IMG/VR virus record: IMGVR_UViG_3300042549_003657
Coordinates: 1-61,807 of that record
Length of the DNA stretch: 61,807 bases
DNA from: a virus
Strand: one strand, 5' to 3'
The notes beneath the pieces were generated by a model, which searched no databases, was not told the origin of the DNA, and was given only the letters and a program-made list of their open reading frames with translations. This document shows, piece after piece, positions 49,302 through 56,349 of the stretch (positions are counted from its first letter, which is position 1; each line of letters starts with the position of its first letter). The position numbers were made by a program, and so were the translations under genes.

Positions 49302-49376
49302 CTAGAGGTACTGAGCGAAAACGTACCCGGCGACTGCGCCTAGAAATAGCGCAAAGAGAACATCGGCGCGGCTCAT
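49302..49376 (-). CDS. 24-aa single-TM micropeptide
   Basis: This short ORF encodes 24 residues, starting MSRADVLFALFLGAVAGYVF and ending AQYL: almost entirely one membrane helix. Its ATG overlaps the stop of the 91-aa gene (ATGA), so it would be translationally coupled, and a terminator follows directly. The size and topology fit phage membrane micropeptides. The function is unknown. Confidence 0.55.
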   Translation of the reverse strand: MSRADVLFALFLGAVAGYVFAQYL

Positions 49377-49648
49377 GCTACGCCATCCTCGCCGTAGGCT
49401 GAAGGGATGGATCGGCCCGAGTGTGCACACTCTATCGGCGCACCCTCCCAATAGATGAACACTTCGCGTGGCTCCCATGCCCTATCACTGCCGGGGCTTT
49501 GCATAGCACGCCGCACAAGGCGGTAATTCTCCCGCGTGCTCTGTGCGTCTATACACGCACCATCGGCCATGAGTAGGGCCATTTGATAGCCCCCCGGCCA
49601 TGCGATACCGCCTGAGCGGACGAAGTTTTGGATCTGTTCTAGTGTCAT
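49373..49648 (-). CDS. 91-aa hypothetical protein
   Basis: This protein starts MTLEQIQNFVRSGGIAWPGG. YQMALLMADGACIDAQSTRE and EPREVFIYWEGAPIECAHSG segments suggest a small alpha/beta protein. GGAG lies about 8 nt before the ATG. It is followed by the coupled 24-aa membrane peptide. No family is recognised. Confidence 0.6.
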   Translation of the reverse strand: MTLEQIQNFVRSGGIAWPGGYQMALLMADGACIDAQSTRENYRLVRRAMQSPGSDRAWEPREVFIYWEGAPIECAHSGRSIPSAYGEDGVA

Positions 49649-49698
49649 GTTGTGATTCTCCGATGGTTTAAGAGGGGGGCATTCGCCCCCGGGGGTGT

Positions 49699-50259
49699 TT
49701 ACTTCGAAGCTTTGATAGTCGCGAAAGCCTTTGAGAGGGCCTTATTCGCAAGCTTACGATCCATGCCATATGCTTGGATCAACTGCAACATAGCAGCGAC
49801 TTGCTCGGGGGATGCCTCGGGGGTAGCTTCTGCCTCGGCTTCGCCCTCTGTGGTCTCTTCGGAGGCTTCCGCAACAGCTGCGGCATGATCGTTCTGTTCC
49901 CCGACAATGACGTTAACCAAACGATCTAAGGCCTTGCCCGCCCGCATGCTGGAGGGCGCAGAAGAAGAGAGCATTTTTTTGCCGCTACTCTTCGCTGTTT
50001 TCCACGGACAGCCATAGTACGCAGCGACCTCGGGGAGGAGCATATCGCGCACAGCCTCGGGAGTCTGACCGACAAAGAACCCTGCGAGTTTATCTCGCAC
50101 AAGGTCGGCGGTGTCCATGCATTCCAGCGCCCGCTTAACGGTCGCTTTGTAGTCCCATTTCCCCTCCTCGAGGGTTGTCATGTGCTTATCGTGGCCACAG
50201 GTGCGCAGGGCTTTGGGGGTGTTGTTTTCAACGGCAGGGAATAGGACGGGCTTAGTCAT
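49699..50259 (-). CDS. 186-aa early protein of unknown function
   Basis: This protein starts MTKPVLFPAVENNTPKALRT. The body contains DTADLVRDKLAGFFVGQTPE and VRDMLLPEVAAYYGCPWKTA, then a Lys/Ser basic patch, an acidic linker (EETTEGEAEAEATPEASPEQ) and a helical C-terminus. It is the first gene downstream of a strong leftward promoter, a structured leader and an operator-like dyad, so it is probably an immediate-early regulator or host-takeover protein (inference). Confidence 0.6.
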   Translation of the reverse strand: MTKPVLFPAVENNTPKALRTCGHDKHMTTLEEGKWDYKATVKRALECMDTADLVRDKLAGFFVGQTPEAVRDMLLPEVAAYYGCPWKTAKSSGKKMLSSSAPSSMRAGKALDRLVNVIVGEQNDHAAAVAEASEETTEGEAEAEATPEASPEQVAAMLQLIQAYGMDRKLANKALSKAFATIKASK

Positions 50260-50284
50260 AGTGAAGTCTCCACAAAGTTAAGTT

Positions 50285-50302
50285 TTCAGACAATTGTCGG
50301 AA
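50285..50302. promoter_or_regulatory. Dyad TTCAGACA-AT-TGTCGGAA (operator candidate 2)
   Basis: It matches the dyad at 49222-49239 in both half-sites except one base. It lies 25-43 nt upstream of the ATG at 50259, inside the leader transcribed from the leftward promoter. Confidence 0.55.
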
Positions 50303-50316
50303 TTTTCGTTTTGCTT

Positions 50317-50362
50317 CGCGTGGTGTGGTGTCGAACCCCTGACACCCCCGAACATCCACGCG
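50317..50362 (-). promoter_or_regulatory. Two-stage hairpin in the leader of the 186-aa gene
   Basis: Outer stem CGCGTGG/CCACGCG and inner stem GGTGTC/GACACC are separated by short bulges, with an 8-nt loop. It lies between promoter (-10 at 50394-50399) and start codon, so would form in the mRNA leader. No named riboswitch class is recognised. Confidence 0.45.
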
Positions 50363-50393
50363 TCGCTCCGAAAACCCTTACAGCGTGGAATAG

Positions 50394-50422
50394 ATCATAC
50401 GCCTAATAAAAGGATCGGTCAA
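50394..50422 (-). promoter_or_regulatory. Leftward sigma70 promoter for the early block
   Basis: On the minus strand TTGACC (50422-50417), a 17-nt spacer and TATGAT (50399-50394) closely match the sigma70 consensus. The -35 is the end of an AATAAACTGTT element (50421-50431). Host RNA polymerase should use it without phage factors. Confidence 0.75.
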
Positions 50423-50431
50423 CAGTTTATT
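50421..50431 (-). promoter_or_regulatory. AATAAACTGTT motif at the -35 of the early promoter
   Basis: This copy overlaps the -35 hexamer of the promoter at 50394-50422 and gives the best clue to the motif's role. Confidence 0.5.
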
Positions 50432-50547
50432 TGTAACAGTGAATAAATTGTTCGTTAACTATTTAACGTCGGGGGTTCGGGGTGGATCGGCTTGCGTGGC
50501 CCTACCCTATTGCCTAATTAGCTACTCAGCTAAATGCCTATGCTGCA

Positions 50548-50622
50548 CCAAGCCAAGCCAAGCCAAGCCAAGCCAAGCCAAGCCAAGCCAAGCCAAGCCA
50601 AGCCAAGCCAAGCCAAGCCAAG
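50548..50622 (+). repeat. Pentanucleotide tandem repeat (CCAAG)15
   Basis: Fifteen perfect copies of CCAAG lie in non-coding DNA between divergent operons. Perfect short arrays change length by slippage, and a 5-bp unit changes helical phase by about half a turn per unit, so it could tune promoter geometry or serve as a protein-binding array. Confidence 0.9.
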
Positions 50623-50740
50623 CGACCGCACAGCGATTCCAGCCAATCGGCCCAGGCGCGACCCCACCGTACCGGCACCCCCCGCTGTATGACGATGGCA
50701 GGGGCGCTTAGCAGGAACAGTATTTCACAACCACGCTATA

Positions 50741-50855
50741 CAGTTATGCCAATTTAAGTAAGATAGAAGCCAGGCGCAGTTATGCCAATTTAAGTAAGAG
50801 CTGCGCAATGCGTGTTATGCCTTTTTAGCTAATGCCCTTGTGGTTCGCGTTATGC
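50741..50855 (+). repeat. Four GTTATGC iterons at 35-36 bp spacing
   Basis: GTTATGC begins at 50743, 50779, 50814 and 50849 (spacings 36, 35, 35). The first two lie in identical 22-bp units (50741-50762 and 50777-50798) containing TTATGCCAATTTAAGTAAG; the third and fourth are degenerate. Regular phasing upstream of terS suggests an origin, late-promoter activator array or packaging site. Confidence 0.75.
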
Positions 50856-50944
50856 TCTTGAGGTTGCATTTTGAATAATTAGACCCCCCACCCCCACTGC
50901 AAAAATTTTGCACAACCTTTTGTAAAACTTTAGACAAGCACAAG

Positions 50945-50973
50945 AAAAAAAGCCCGCTTGAAACCAAGCGGGC
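50945..50973 (-). terminator. Hairpin terminator oriented leftward
   Basis: GCCCGCTTG/CAAGCGGGC forms a perfect 9-bp stem with a 4-nt loop. On the minus strand it is followed by seven T. It would stop leftward transcription entering the iteron region from the terminase side; on the plus strand it would be a leader hairpin without a T-tract. Confidence 0.7.
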
Positions 50974-50984
50974 AACGGAGGAGT

Positions 50985-51089
50985 ATGAAACAGACTAACA
51001 GGAGAGAGATGTGCGCAAAGCGCAAAGTAAATGTACACTGCGGTCAACGAGAAGGCAAATATGTCATCTACGCATACGCAAATGTTTGA
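50985..51089 (+). CDS. Possible 34-aa leader ORF upstream of terS
   Basis: GGAGGAG sits just before the ATG at 50985, and a second in-frame ATG at 51009 has AGGAG upstream. The peptide starts MKQTNRREMCAKRKVNVHCG and ends YVIYAYANV. It is basic and overlaps the terS start by 29 nt, so it could couple or attenuate terS translation. No homologue is known to me. Confidence 0.4.
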   Translation: MKQTNRREMCAKRKVNVHCGQREGKYVIYAYANV

Positions 51090-51699
51090 GAACTTGGTGC
51101 AATTCGAGCCTGAAATATCACCGGCAGGCAACTTCACTCCTATTGAACAGATAGGCGCTTCTACTATGCTCGACGCTCAATTAGAGACGGCGGCATGGCT
51201 GGAAGACCTCGGAGTCCCCTCAGACAAAGACGTAGACGACAAGCAGCAAACCAAAGCCGCACGGACAGCCTTCACCGCGCTTAATTTCGATCTCAGCAGC
51301 GCAACGCAGAAGCAAGCCCTTGCCGCTATAAAGACGCCTGCCGCAGTGCAGCACCTCACAGGAATGCTGACGGCCTATGATTGGGACTTCATCCATCAGG
51401 CCAAGGAACTGCGCGGCTACGCTGTAGCAAAGATTGTCGAAGAGACAACCAACCCCAACGCTAACATCAGGCTGAAAGCCTTGCAGATGCTTGGCAACGT
51501 GACGGAGGTTGCACTCTTTACTGAGCGCGTGGAAGTCACCAAGAAGGACGCCAGCGAAGAAGAGATCGAGAAGCGCCTGCGCGAGCGCTTGGCTAAGTTC
51601 ATCACCAACATCCCGTCCAGCGCCACGCCGGCAGAAGTTATCGACGTGAAGTCCATCGACGCTGAGATCGGTCAAGTCGTAGAGCGCCGGGATGCTTGA
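51061..51699 (+). CDS. terS: Terminase small subunit
   Basis: This 212-residue protein starts MSSTHTQMFENLVQFEPEIS. AAGG lies about 6 nt before this ATG; an in-frame start 30 nt upstream is less well placed. It is mainly helical (QLETAAWLEDLGVPSDKDVD, then YAVAKIVEETTNPNANIRLK) with a charged coiled coil (EEEIEKRLRERLAKFITNIP). Identification rests on immediate linkage and 8-nt overlap with terL, plus size. It should recognise the packaging site, possibly in the adjacent repeat region. Confidence 0.72.
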   Translation: MSSTHTQMFENLVQFEPEISPAGNFTPIEQIGASTMLDAQLETAAWLEDLGVPSDKDVDDKQQTKAARTAFTALNFDLSSATQKQALAAIKTPAAVQHLTGMLTAYDWDFIHQAKELRGYAVAKIVEETTNPNANIRLKALQMLGNVTEVALFTERVEVTKKDASEEEIEKRLRERLAKFITNIPSSATPAEVIDVKSIDAEIGQVVERRDA

Positions 51700-53221
51700 G
51701 GAACTCTCATCAGAGGCGATAGCCGCTTTGGTGGCAAACCTGCCCAGCATGCCGCTGGCAGAGAAGGAAGCCTTGCTGAGCGAGTTGGAAACGCTTGAGC
51801 ACAAGAAGCTCTTAAAGCGCTGCCGTGACGATTTTCTGACGTTCTGCGCCCACCTATACCCTGAGTGGAAAGAAGGCCCCCATCACCGCTATATGAAGCC
51901 GTTGCTGCACAAAGTGCGGGACGGTGAAGAGACGCGGCTGACGGTCAGCATGCCCCCACGCTTCGGTAAGTCGGAGACGATCGCCTATATGTTTGTGGCG
52001 TGGTACTTGGGGCACTTGCCTAGTCATCACATTATGATGGCCACCCACACGGCAGCGCTCTCCGCTGACTTTGGGCGTAAGGTGCGCAACCTGCTCGACA
52101 CAAAAGCGTACCGGGAGATATTCCCCAACACCACCGTCTCTAAAGATAAGAGCGCGGCAGACAACTGGACAACGACCGCAGGCGGCAAGTATCTGGCCAT
52201 CGGTATCGGCGCTAACGTAGCTGGGCACGGCGCCCACCTTCTGGTGGTCGATGACTTGGTCTCGGAACAGTCGGTCTTGGCCAACCCCGATCATGCGTTC
52301 TCCGTGGCGTGGGAGTACATGCAGGTTGGCCCTATACAGCGCTTGATGCCCGGCGGGCGCATTATTATGATCGGCACACGCTGGGGTAAGAAGGATCCGA
52401 TCGGCAGGGCGCTGGCCTGGGCAGAGAACAACCCCAACAGCACGCCTTGGACTGAAGTGCGGTTCCCAGCCATCCTGCCGTCTGGCAAGAGCTTGTGGCC
52501 TGAGCAGTGGCCCGTGGATCAGTTGCTGGCAAAGAAGGCCGGTATGCAGCCCCAGTTCTGGGCCGCTCAGTACATGCAGGAGCCCACCTCGGAAGAAGGC
52601 GCCATCCTCAAGCGCGAGTGGTGGCAGATATGGGAGAAGGACGACCCGCCCGATGTGGAGTTTGTGATCCAGGTTTGGGATACGGCGCACGACACGAAGA
52701 GTCATAATGACTTTAGCGCCTGTATTACATGGGGTGTGTGGTTCAACGAAGAAACCAACCGCCATGAGATCATCATGCTCAACGCGGTCAAGGGGCGTTG
52801 GGAGTTCCCACAGCTCAAGCAAAAGGCGATGGACGAGTACAAGGAGTGGCAGCCCGAGTGTCTGCTGATCGAGAAGAAGGCCGCCGGTGCCCCGCTCATC
52901 CAGGAGCTTCGTCAGATGGAGCTGATTGTTGAAGACTACAGCCCGTCACGCGCAGGCGCAGGTGTGTCCAACGACAAGAGAGCGCGAGTTAACTCGGTAG
53001 CACCCATGCTGTTCGATAAAGTTGTCTGGGCGCCAGACCACCGCTGGGCGTTCGAGGTGATAAATGAATGCGCGGAGTTTCCTCACGGCGAGCACGATGA
53101 CTTCGTAGACTGTGTTTCAATGGCCCTGGCGCGCTATAGACGCGGGGGCTTTGTGTCGCTATCGTCTGACCGCAAAGATGAGCCGCAGTTATTTCGCCGG
53201 CGCTCTGCTGCCTACTATTAA
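51692..53221 (+). CDS. terL: Terminase large subunit
   Basis: This 509-residue packaging motor has ATPase motifs: Walker A SMPPRFGKSET (K93) and Walker B HLLVVDD (D187-D188). The nuclease RNase H-like domain has VIQVWDTAHD (D330) and a C-terminal HGEHDDFVDC (about 465-474). IMIGTRWGKKDPIG is the coupling region between domains. It cuts and translocates DNA into the prohead through the portal. The gene overlaps terS by 8 nt and precedes portal by 8 nt. Confidence 0.95.
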   Translation: MLEELSSEAIAALVANLPSMPLAEKEALLSELETLEHKKLLKRCRDDFLTFCAHLYPEWKEGPHHRYMKPLLHKVRDGEETRLTVSMPPRFGKSETIAYMFVAWYLGHLPSHHIMMATHTAALSADFGRKVRNLLDTKAYREIFPNTTVSKDKSAADNWTTTAGGKYLAIGIGANVAGHGAHLLVVDDLVSEQSVLANPDHAFSVAWEYMQVGPIQRLMPGGRIIMIGTRWGKKDPIGRALAWAENNPNSTPWTEVRFPAILPSGKSLWPEQWPVDQLLAKKAGMQPQFWAAQYMQEPTSEEGAILKREWWQIWEKDDPPDVEFVIQVWDTAHDTKSHNDFSACITWGVWFNEETNRHEIIMLNAVKGRWEFPQLKQKAMDEYKEWQPECLLIEKKAAGAPLIQELRQMELIVEDYSPSRAGAGVSNDKRARVNSVAPMLFDKVVWAPDHRWAFEVINECAEFPHGEHDDFVDCVSMALARYRRGGFVSLSSDRKDEPQLFRRRSAAYY

Positions 53222-53229
53222 GGATCCTT

Positions 53230-55716
53230 ATGGCTACCAATTTCATGGACAAGGGCCTGTACCAAGCCCCCCAAGGTCTAGAGCAAGAAGAAGCGGAACC
53301 GATCGAGATTGAGATCGTTGATCCCGAAGAAGTCTCCATCCACGCTGGAGGTCTAGACCTCACCATTACGCCCAAAGAGCCCAGTGCGGAAGACTTCAAC
53401 GCCAACCTCGCCGAGTATATGGACGCGGGCAAGATGCAGGCGCTGGCCTCTGAGTTGGACTCAGACATTCAGAACGACCGCAGCAGCCGCAAGGACTGGG
53501 AACAAGCCTACGTCGACGGCTTGAAGCTGCTGGGCCTCAAGTATGAGGAGCGCACAGAGCCCTGGAACGGTGCCTGCGGCGTGTTCCACCCCATGATCAC
53601 TGAGGCAGTGGTGCGGTTCCAAAGCGAGATGATCACCGAGACGTTCCCGGCAGCAGGCCCAGTCAAGGCCAAAATCATCGGTAAAGAAACGCCTGCGAAG
53701 AAAGAGTCTGCCACACGTGTCGTCGACGACATGAACTACCAGTTGACCGAGCGCATGCAGGAGTTCAGGCCAGAGCACGAGAGAATGCTGTGGAACCTGC
53801 CGGCAGCAGGCAGCGCGTTCAAGAAAGTGTACTTTGACCCCAGTTTAGACCGTCAAAGCTCGATTTTTATCCCCGCAGAAGACATTTTGCTGCCCTACGG
53901 CGTCACTGATGCACGCTCGTCGTACCGCGTAACGCACGTTATGCGCAAGACAAAAAACGAGATTTTGAAGCTCCAGCAGGCCGGTTTCTACTGCGAAACC
54001 GATATTGGCGAGCCAGAACACACCAAAGACGACATCCAGAAGGCCAAAGACAGCGAGACCGGCTTCAGCGACATCAACGACGAGCGGTTTGTTCTATATG
54101 AGTGCTGCGTTGACCTCGACCTGCCCGGATTCGAGGACGAGGAAGACGGCGAGCCTACCGGCATCGCACTGCCGTACGTCATCACGCTCATCCGTGGCAC
54201 GAACACCGTGCTGGCCATCCGCCGGAACTGGAAAGAAGAAGACGAACTCAAGCTCAAGCGTCAACACTTCGTCCAGTACAACTACATCCCCGGCTTTGGC
54301 CCCTACGGCTTCGGCTTGTTCCACCTGATCGGTGGCTTCGCCAAGTCGGCAACCTCCATCATGCGCCAGTTGGTGGACGCAGGAACACTGTCTAACCTGC
54401 CCGGCGGTCTGAAGTCTCGCGGTCTGCGCATCAAGGGTGACGACACCCCGATCGCTCCAGGCGAGTGGCGCGACGTGGACGTCGGCTCTGGCGCCATGCG
54501 CGACAGCATCCTGCCCCTGCCGTATAAAGAACCAAGCGGCACGCTGTACAACCTGCTCAACACCATCGTTGAAGAAGGCCGTCGCTTCGCAGCTACCGCC
54601 GACATGCAGGTCAGCGACATGTCAGCCCAGGCGCCGGTGGGCACCACCCTGGCACTGCTGGAGCGCCAGCTCAAGGTCATGACGGCTGTGCAGGCACGGG
54701 TTCACTATGCACTCAAGCAAGAACTGGGCCTGATCAAAGACATCATCGCCGACTACGCCGATGAGGACTACAGCTACGAGCCTGAGACCGGTCGCCAGAG
54801 CGCTCGCAAAGAGGACTTCAAGCATGTCGATATCATCCCGGTGTCCGACCCGAACGCGTCCACGCTGGCACAGCGCGTCGTACAGTACCAAGCAGTCATC
54901 CAGCTCGCCCAGAGCGCGCCACAGATCTACGACCTGCCCCAGTTGCACCGAGGCATGCTGGAGGTTCTGGGCATCAAGAACCCCGAGAAGCTAGTCGCGC
55001 TGCCGGACGATCAGAAGCCCGTCGACCCCGTGACCGAGAACATGTTCGTGCTCAAGGGCAAGCCCCTCAAGGCGTTCATTCACCAGGATCACGAGGCCCA
55101 CATCCAGGTACACACCGCGATGATGCAGGATCCCGTGGTTCAGAAGCTGATGGGGCAGAACCCCCAGGCGCAGGCCATGTTTGGAGCCATCCAAGCACAC
55201 ATCGCCGAGCACGTTGGCTATGGCTACCGTCAGAAGATCGAGCAACAGCTCGGTATGGCCCTGCCGCCAGAAGACGAGAAGCTGCCACCAGAAGTTGAGA
55301 TCGCCATGTCCGGCATGATGGCCCAGGCTGCCCAGCAGGTGCTGCAGCAGAACCAAGCAATGGCTGCACAACAGCAAGCCCAGCAACAAGCCCAGGATCC
55401 TGTGCTGCAGATGCAGCAGCAAGAACTGCAGCTTCGCTCCCGCGAGCTGGACATCAAGGAAAAGCAGATGCAGGTCAACGCGGCTGCCGAGTCCGATCGC
55501 ATCGACATCGAGCGCGAAAAGATGGAGAACACGTCCGAACTCAACATGCTCAAGATCAGCAAGGACGTCGAGTACAAGCAGCAGAGTCGCCAAGACCAGC
55601 AACAACGCGAAGGCGTGCGCATGGGCATCGACATCGCCAAGAGCAAACAGCAAGCCGCTATGCAGGCGCGTCAAGCCGCCATGCAGAGCCAACAGAAGAA
55701 AACGACTAAGGAGTAA
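53230..55716 (+). CDS. Portal protein
   Basis: This 828-residue protein starts MATNFMDKGLYQAPQGLEQE. After an acidic N-terminus it has WEQAYVDGLKLLGLKYEERT and EPWNGACGVFHPMITEAVVR, characteristic of large podovirus portals of the P22/SU10 kind. GSGAMRDSILPLPYKEPS and ALLERQLKVMTAVQARVH follow in the stem/clip region. The C-terminal 120 residues form a Gln-rich coiled coil (QQAQQQAQDPVLQMQQQELQ) like a barrel extension. It follows terL directly. AGGATCCTT precedes the ATG. Confidence 0.9.
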   Translation: MATNFMDKGLYQAPQGLEQEEAEPIEIEIVDPEEVSIHAGGLDLTITPKEPSAEDFNANLAEYMDAGKMQALASELDSDIQNDRSSRKDWEQAYVDGLKLLGLKYEERTEPWNGACGVFHPMITEAVVRFQSEMITETFPAAGPVKAKIIGKETPAKKESATRVVDDMNYQLTERMQEFRPEHERMLWNLPAAGSAFKKVYFDPSLDRQSSIFIPAEDILLPYGVTDARSSYRVTHVMRKTKNEILKLQQAGFYCETDIGEPEHTKDDIQKAKDSETGFSDINDERFVLYECCVDLDLPGFEDEEDGEPTGIALPYVITLIRGTNTVLAIRRNWKEEDELKLKRQHFVQYNYIPGFGPYGFGLFHLIGGFAKSATSIMRQLVDAGTLSNLPGGLKSRGLRIKGDDTPIAPGEWRDVDVGSGAMRDSILPLPYKEPSGTLYNLLNTIVEEGRRFAATADMQVSDMSAQAPVGTTLALLERQLKVMTAVQARVHYALKQELGLIKDIIADYADEDYSYEPETGRQSARKEDFKHVDIIPVSDPNASTLAQRVVQYQAVIQLAQSAPQIYDLPQLHRGMLEVLGIKNPEKLVALPDDQKPVDPVTENMFVLKGKPLKAFIHQDHEAHIQVHTAMMQDPVVQKLMGQNPQAQAMFGAIQAHIAEHVGYGYRQKIEQQLGMALPPEDEKLPPEVEIAMSGMMAQAAQQVLQQNQAMAAQQQAQQQAQDPVLQMQQQELQLRSRELDIKEKQMQVNAAAESDRIDIEREKMENTSELNMLKISKDVEYKQQSRQDQQQREGVRMGIDIAKSKQQAAMQARQAAMQSQQKKTTKE

Positions 55717-55919
55717 TGTCCGTCATGATGAAAGACTTCGCACGCGTACTGCGCGATAAGCTACGCACGGACATGAATAACTACGCTGACGACCTCTCGG
55801 GAGGGGGTTGTCGGTCGTTTGACGAGTATCAGAAACTCTGCGGCGTGATTCAAGGTCTAGCGATCGCCGAGTCCCACCTTTTGACCTTGCTAGAGAAAGT
55901 CGAACAATCAGATGAGTAA
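55716..55919 (+). CDS. 67-aa small helical protein
   Basis: This protein starts MSVMMKDFARVLRDKLRTDM and continues SGGGCRSFDEYQKLCGVIQG LAIAES, ending LLEKVEQSDE. It overlaps portal by TAATG and the next gene by 8 nt. This type of 60-70 aa helical protein is common downstream of portal genes. The role is unknown. Confidence 0.72.
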   Translation: MSVMMKDFARVLRDKLRTDMNNYADDLSGGGCRSFDEYQKLCGVIQGLAIAESHLLTLLEKVEQSDE

Positions 55920-56340
55920 CCTCATTTTGCCCCCAGGTGTCAGCCTGCCCGAACCGATTCAACCCATCGACAAGCCGGAAGATGCTCCGCAAGAGCAAAA
56001 GGCCACGCAGGTTCCCCAACCTACGGGCTACAAACTTCTGTGCGTAGTTCCTGATGTTTCAGACAAGTTTGAAAATTCCTCGATCGTTAAGGCCGAGTCT
56101 TTCATGAAGTCTGAAGAGCATGCGACGACCGTGATGTTCGTGTTGAAGGTAGGCCCCGACGCATATAAGGATGCAGCCAAGTTCCCTTCCGGCGCGTGGT
56201 GTAAGGAAGGCGACTTCGTACTTGTTCGTACCTACTCTGGCACCCGGTTCAAGATCTACGGCAAAGAGTTCCGGCTGCTCAACGATGACCAGATCGACGC
56301 TGTTGTGGACGACCCCCGTGGCATTAGCCGCGCTGCATAA
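55912..56340 (+). CDS. GroES-like co-chaperonin
   Basis: This 142-residue protein starts MSNLILPPGVSLPEPIQPID. From residue 38 the sequence matches a Cpn10/GroES-type beta-barrel: PTGYKLLCVVPDVSDKFENS, MFVLKVGPDAYKDAAKFPSG, CKEGDFVLVRTYSGTRFKIY and EFRLLNDDQIDAVVDDP. Phage co-chaperonins (like T4 gp31) pair with host GroEL to fold the major capsid protein. Placement between portal and scaffold fits that role. A mobile-loop equivalent may be SIVKAESFMKSEE. Confidence 0.75.
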   Translation: MSNLILPPGVSLPEPIQPIDKPEDAPQEQKATQVPQPTGYKLLCVVPDVSDKFENSSIVKAESFMKSEEHATTVMFVLKVGPDAYKDAAKFPSGAWCKEGDFVLVRTYSGTRFKIYGKEFRLLNDDQIDAVVDDPRGISRAA

Positions 56341-56349
56341 GGAGCTACC

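Larger units (their letters stand above)
50260..50984. other. Divergent non-coding control region
   Basis: About 725 bp separate the leftward early block from the rightward terminase operon. From left to right it holds a dyad, a two-stage hairpin, a leftward promoter, the (CCAAG)15 repeat, four GTTATGC iterons and a hairpin with leftward T-tract. An open frame at 50439-50711 is explained by the tandem repeat and is not treated as a gene. Candidate roles are replication origin, packaging signal (next to terS) and promoter switch. Confidence 0.6.

Noticed and set aside
50281-50400. Possible tRNA suggested by a GGTTCGAC-like loop
   Set aside because: On the minus strand the GGGGTTCGACACC segment resembles a T-arm, but the folded element is only about 46 nt and has no D or anticodon arms.
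50439-50711. 90-codon plus-strand frame with KPSQA repeats
   Set aside because: Open only because the (CCAAG)15 array has no stops; no ribosome binding site and no homologue recognised.
51854-52822. 322-codon open frame on the minus strand
   Set aside because: Antisense to terL, whose motifs are unambiguous.
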